A program made the position numbers and the translations under genes. The notes below the pieces were generated by a model, which did no database searches, was not told the origin of the DNA, and saw nothing but the letters and a program-made list of their open reading frames with translations. 64,000 nt of DNA. It comes from Propioniciclava tarda. GTDB taxonomy: Bacteria > Actinomycetota > Actinomycetes > Propionibacteriales > Propionibacteriaceae. This document shows, piece by piece, positions 59,127 through 64,000 of the stretch; position 1 is the first letter of the stretch; each line of letters starts with the position of its first letter. The stretch covers positions 62,001 to 126,000 of the forward strand of contig NZ_FXTL01000007.1 in the NCBI RefSeq assembly GCF_900182665.1. Direction: 5' to 3'.

Positions 59127-60521
59127 TCAGGCCCGCTCGCGGGCGAGGTAGGCCGTGAGCGCGGCGTCCGTGCTGGGCAACTCCAGACCGGTCGCCTTGA
59201 TCTTCGCCAGGCTCAGCGTCGAGTTGGTCGGACGCGGTGAGACGACCTTGCCGGCGGCGTACTCCTCGGTCGACTGCGGGGAGACATCGGACGCCGATCG
59301 TCCGCTCAGCTCGTAGACCCGCGCCGCGATGTCGAACCAGCTCAGCGTCGGGCCGTCGCAGGTGACGTTGTAGGTGCCGAAGGGTGCCTGCTCGCTCAAC
59401 AGGTGCTGAATCGCCCGCACCAGGTCGGTGGTGAAGGTGAGGCGTCCGTACTGGTCGGCCACCACCTTGGGCTGGACGCCCTTGCCGGCCAGGGAGGCCA
59501 TGGTGCGGACGAAGTTGTGGCCCTCGCCGATTACCCAGCTGGTGCGGAGCAGGTAGTGACGCGGAACCTGGGCGACCAGCGCGTCCCCCGCGGCTTTCGT
59601 CTGCCCGTAGACGCCCAGCGGGCTGAACGGCTCGTCCTCGTCATGCTCGGTGCGGGTTCCGTCGAACACGTAGTCGGACGATACGTGGACGAGGAGGGCC
59701 CGCTGCTGGCGCGCGATCGCTGCGAGGCGTCCGACGGCCGTCACGTTGATCGCCCAGGCGCGCGTCCGGCCCTCGGGGGTCTCGGCGAGGTCGACGGCCG
59801 TGTAGGCGGCGGCGTTGATGATCGTGCCGTAGGGACGCCACGAGAAGGCCGCGACGGCGTCCGGGTCGGTGAGGTCGAGCTCGTCGACGTCGACGGCGTC
59901 CGCGTCGGGATAGGCCTGCTGCAGGGCCAGGCCGAGCTGGCCCTTGGCGCCGACGATCAGCGTCCGGCGCGGCCCCATGGGGGTGACGTCAGCCAGACGC
60001 GGATGTGCCGCGTCGGCGTCCGAGATCGTCGCTTTGTTCAGCGGGATCGGCCACGGGATGGACGCCTGCTCGTCGGCCAGGTTCACGTAGGTGTACTCGG
60101 AGCGGGCATCGGGCGACCAGTGCTCGTTGACGAGGTAGCCGTAGAGCGTGTTGTCCTCGAGGGCCTGATAGCCGTTCGCGACCCCGCGCGGCACGTAGAC
60201 CGCCTTGTCGAGCCCCATCTCAAGGGTGAAGGTGGTGCCGAAGCTCGGACCCTCGCGCAGGTCTACCCAGGCGCCCATGATGCGTCCGGCACCGAGGCAG
60301 ATCAGCTTGTCCCAGGGCTCGGCGTGCAGCCCCCGCGTCGATCCGGCCGCCTCGTTGAACGACATGTTGCTCTGCACCGGGCTGAAGTCGGGCAGCCCGA
60401 GGGCCATCATCTTCTCCCGCTGCCAGTTCTCCTTGAACCACCCACGGGCGTCTCCGTGGACGGGCAGGTCAAAGACCATCAGGCCGGAAATGGGGGTCGC
60501 GTGGGCTGCGAGGTCTGTCAT
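59127..60521 (-). CDS. rfbC-rfbD: fusion of dTDP-4-dehydrorhamnose 3,5-epimerase and dTDP-4-dehydrorhamnose reductase
   Basis: 464 aa from ATG 60521, with GGAGAAG upstream. Residues about 1-185 form RmlC (SNMSFNEAAGSTRGLHAE with the catalytic His, AVYVPRGVANGYQALED with the second active-site group), and about 190-464 form the reductase RmlD (LIVGAKGQLGLALQQAYPDA, VHVSSDYVFDG, GVYGQTKAAGD). Both last steps of dTDP-L-rhamnose synthesis are therefore in one chain. The first steps' gene rfbB lies 530 bp away in the same operon; rfbA is not in the window. Confidence 0.93.
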   Translation of the reverse strand: MTDLAAHATPISGLMVFDLPVHGDARGWFKENWQREKMMALGLPDFSPVQSNMSFNEAAGSTRGLHAEPWDKLICLGAGRIMGAWVDLREGPSFGTTFTLEMGLDKAVYVPRGVANGYQALEDNTLYGYLVNEHWSPDARSEYTYVNLADEQASIPWPIPLNKATISDADAAHPRLADVTPMGPRRTLIVGAKGQLGLALQQAYPDADAVDVDELDLTDPDAVAAFSWRPYGTIINAAAYTAVDLAETPEGRTRAWAINVTAVGRLAAIARQQRALLVHVSSDYVFDGTRTEHDEDEPFSPLGVYGQTKAAGDALVAQVPRHYLLRTSWVIGEGHNFVRTMASLAGKGVQPKVVADQYGRLTFTTDLVRAIQHLLSEQAPFGTYNVTCDGPTLSWFDIAARVYELSGRSASDVSPQSTEEYAAGKVVSPRPTNSTLSLAKIKATGLELPSTDAALTAYLARERA

Positions 60522-60548
60522 TGTTCTTCTCCGGTGAGTCATGGAAGC

Positions 60549-62546
<1,998 letters not shown>

Positions 62547-62550
<4 letters not shown>

Positions 62551-63497
62551 GCCTGGCCGACGTCAAGGTCGTGGGTGACCATGGCTTCGACGACCTGCTC
62601 GAAGGTCACCGAAGGCGCCCAGCCGAGCACGCGGCGGGCGGCCGAGGAGTCGCCGCAGAGTTCGGTGGCGTCCGCGGGCCGGATGAACGTGGGATCGACT
62701 CGGACGTAGCGTTCCCAGTCGGCGATGCCGACGTGCGCGAAGGCGATGCGGACCAGGTCCCTGACGCTGTGCGACTCGCCGGTGGCGATGACGTAGTCGG
62801 CCGGGTGGGGGTGTTCCGCGGCCAGCCGCATGGCGCGGGCGTAGTCGGGGGCCCAGCCCCAGTCACGGCGCGCGTCGAGGTTGCCCAGCGTCAGTTCCGT
62901 TGCCCGGCCCTGCGCAATGGCCGCGACTCCGGCGGTGATCTTCCGCGTGACGAACGACGTGGGGCGGCGGGGCGACTCGTGGTTGTACAAGATCAGGCTG
63001 CTGGCCGCCAGCCCCCGGGCGCGGTAGACCGCCACCGCCTGGTGAGCGAAGGCCTTGCTGACCCCGTAGGGGTTGACCGGTTGGATCGGAGTGCCCTCAT
63101 GCTGCGGGGCGCTCGCGGGCTCGCCGAACATCTCTGCGCTGCCGGCCTGGACGAATGCCACGCGCCTCCTGGACGCCTGCTGGACGCGCCACGCAGCCTC
63201 CATGAGGCCGATGGCGCCGACCGCGTTCACCTGCGCGGTCAGCACGGGCTGCTCCCAGCTCAGGGCGACCGACGACACGCCGGCCAGGTTGTAGACCTGG
63301 TCGGGTGCGACGTCGGCCAGCAGGGCGGCCATGGCGTCGGCGTCCGCGAGGTCGCCCTCGTGCAGCCGGACGCCGGCGGGCGGCGAGCAGGGGATGCCGG
63401 GCGCGACGAGCCCGTCGACCTCGTACCCGGCCGCGAGGAGATCCTCGGCCAGGTAGCTGCCGTCTTGCCCGCCGACACCCGTCACGAAGGCCCGCAT
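62547..63497 (-). CDS. gmd: GDP-mannose 4,6-dehydratase-like epimerase/dehydratase
   Basis: 316 aa. FVTGVGGQDGSYLAEDLLAA, then QVYNLAGVSSVALSWEQPVL and the catalytic PYGVSKAFAHQAVAVYR (YxxxK) with ESPRRPTSFVTRKITAGVAA match Gmd. It converts GDP-mannose to GDP-4-keto-6-deoxymannose, precursor of fucose or rhamnose (or other GDP-sugars). It is slightly short for the family and overlaps the truncated transferase by 4 bp. The second Gmd-like gene is upstream (63499). Confidence 0.85.
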
Positions 63498-63498
63498 G

Positions 63499-64000
<502 letters not shown>

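Overview
The window is high-GC DNA (roughly 70% by eye) from an actinobacterium, most likely of the Propionibacteriaceae. Supporting signs are a succinate/propionate-type CoA-transferase (51.3-52.8 kb), a polyphosphate glucokinase (40.6-41.3 kb), a Dcd of the bifunctional mycobacterial type, actinobacterial membrane families (DUF1707/LiaF-like, paired bacterial PH proteins) and nad genes next to an NrtR regulator. The genus cannot be named from the sequence alone. Genes are densely packed on both strands, with many 4-bp ATGA/GTGA overlaps.

Layout. 0-3.2 kb: aminodeoxychorismate lyase (partial), ketopantoate reductase and photolyase. 3.2-7.6 kb: zwf and small conserved proteins. 7.7-11.3 kb: a signalling block (TspO-like protein, Ser/Thr kinase and NarL-type response regulator, divergent from a NarL-type histidine kinase). 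11.4-15.2 kb: membrane and secreted proteins. 15.4-19.4 kb: an arylpyruvate operon (iorA-iorB-paaK-ACT). 19.5-24.5 kb: housekeeping and repair genes (rarD, dcd, alkD). 24.6-28.0 kb: nadA-nadB-nadC for de novo NAD synthesis. 28.1-34.1 kb: a VapC remnant, a two-gene molybdenum hydroxylase whose Fe-S domain has lost all eight cluster cysteines, NrtR and a phosphotransferase. 34.2-41.3 kb: sugar phosphate genes (Eda-like, pgi, ppgK) and argS. 41.3-44.1 kb: PH-domain and LiaF-like membrane proteins.

44.25-48.18 kb: tRNA-Gly(CCC) followed by a 3.9-kb integrated island. It is bounded by 44-bp direct repeats of the tRNA 3' half and carries a truncated tyrosine integrase, a three-gene TIGR04255 operon and an Mrr-type restriction endonuclease. 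The displaced tRNA terminator lies just past the right junction. 48.2-56.2 kb: chaA, regulators, CoA-transferase, lepB, mutarotase and DUF1015. 56.3-64.0 kb: a tightly overlapped operon (HPr-kinase-like, two PqqD-like, a split nucleotidyltransferase, a small tyrosine phosphatase) next to dTDP-rhamnose and GDP-mannose sugar genes for a surface polysaccharide.

Most notable signals: (1) the cysteine-free ferredoxin domain in the molybdenum hydroxylase; (2) a motif GGACGC/GCGTCC (usually GGACGCC) at about one per 110-140 bp on both strands and in several frames, but near the chance rate inside the island; (3) the compact tRNA-Gly island with three integrase-arm-like repeats at exact 11-bp spacing and a possible uncharacterised defence operon; (4) several gene remnants and frameshifts (VapC, AbiEi-like, GNAT, glycosyltransferase, nucleotidyltransferase, a 102-aa conserved protein).
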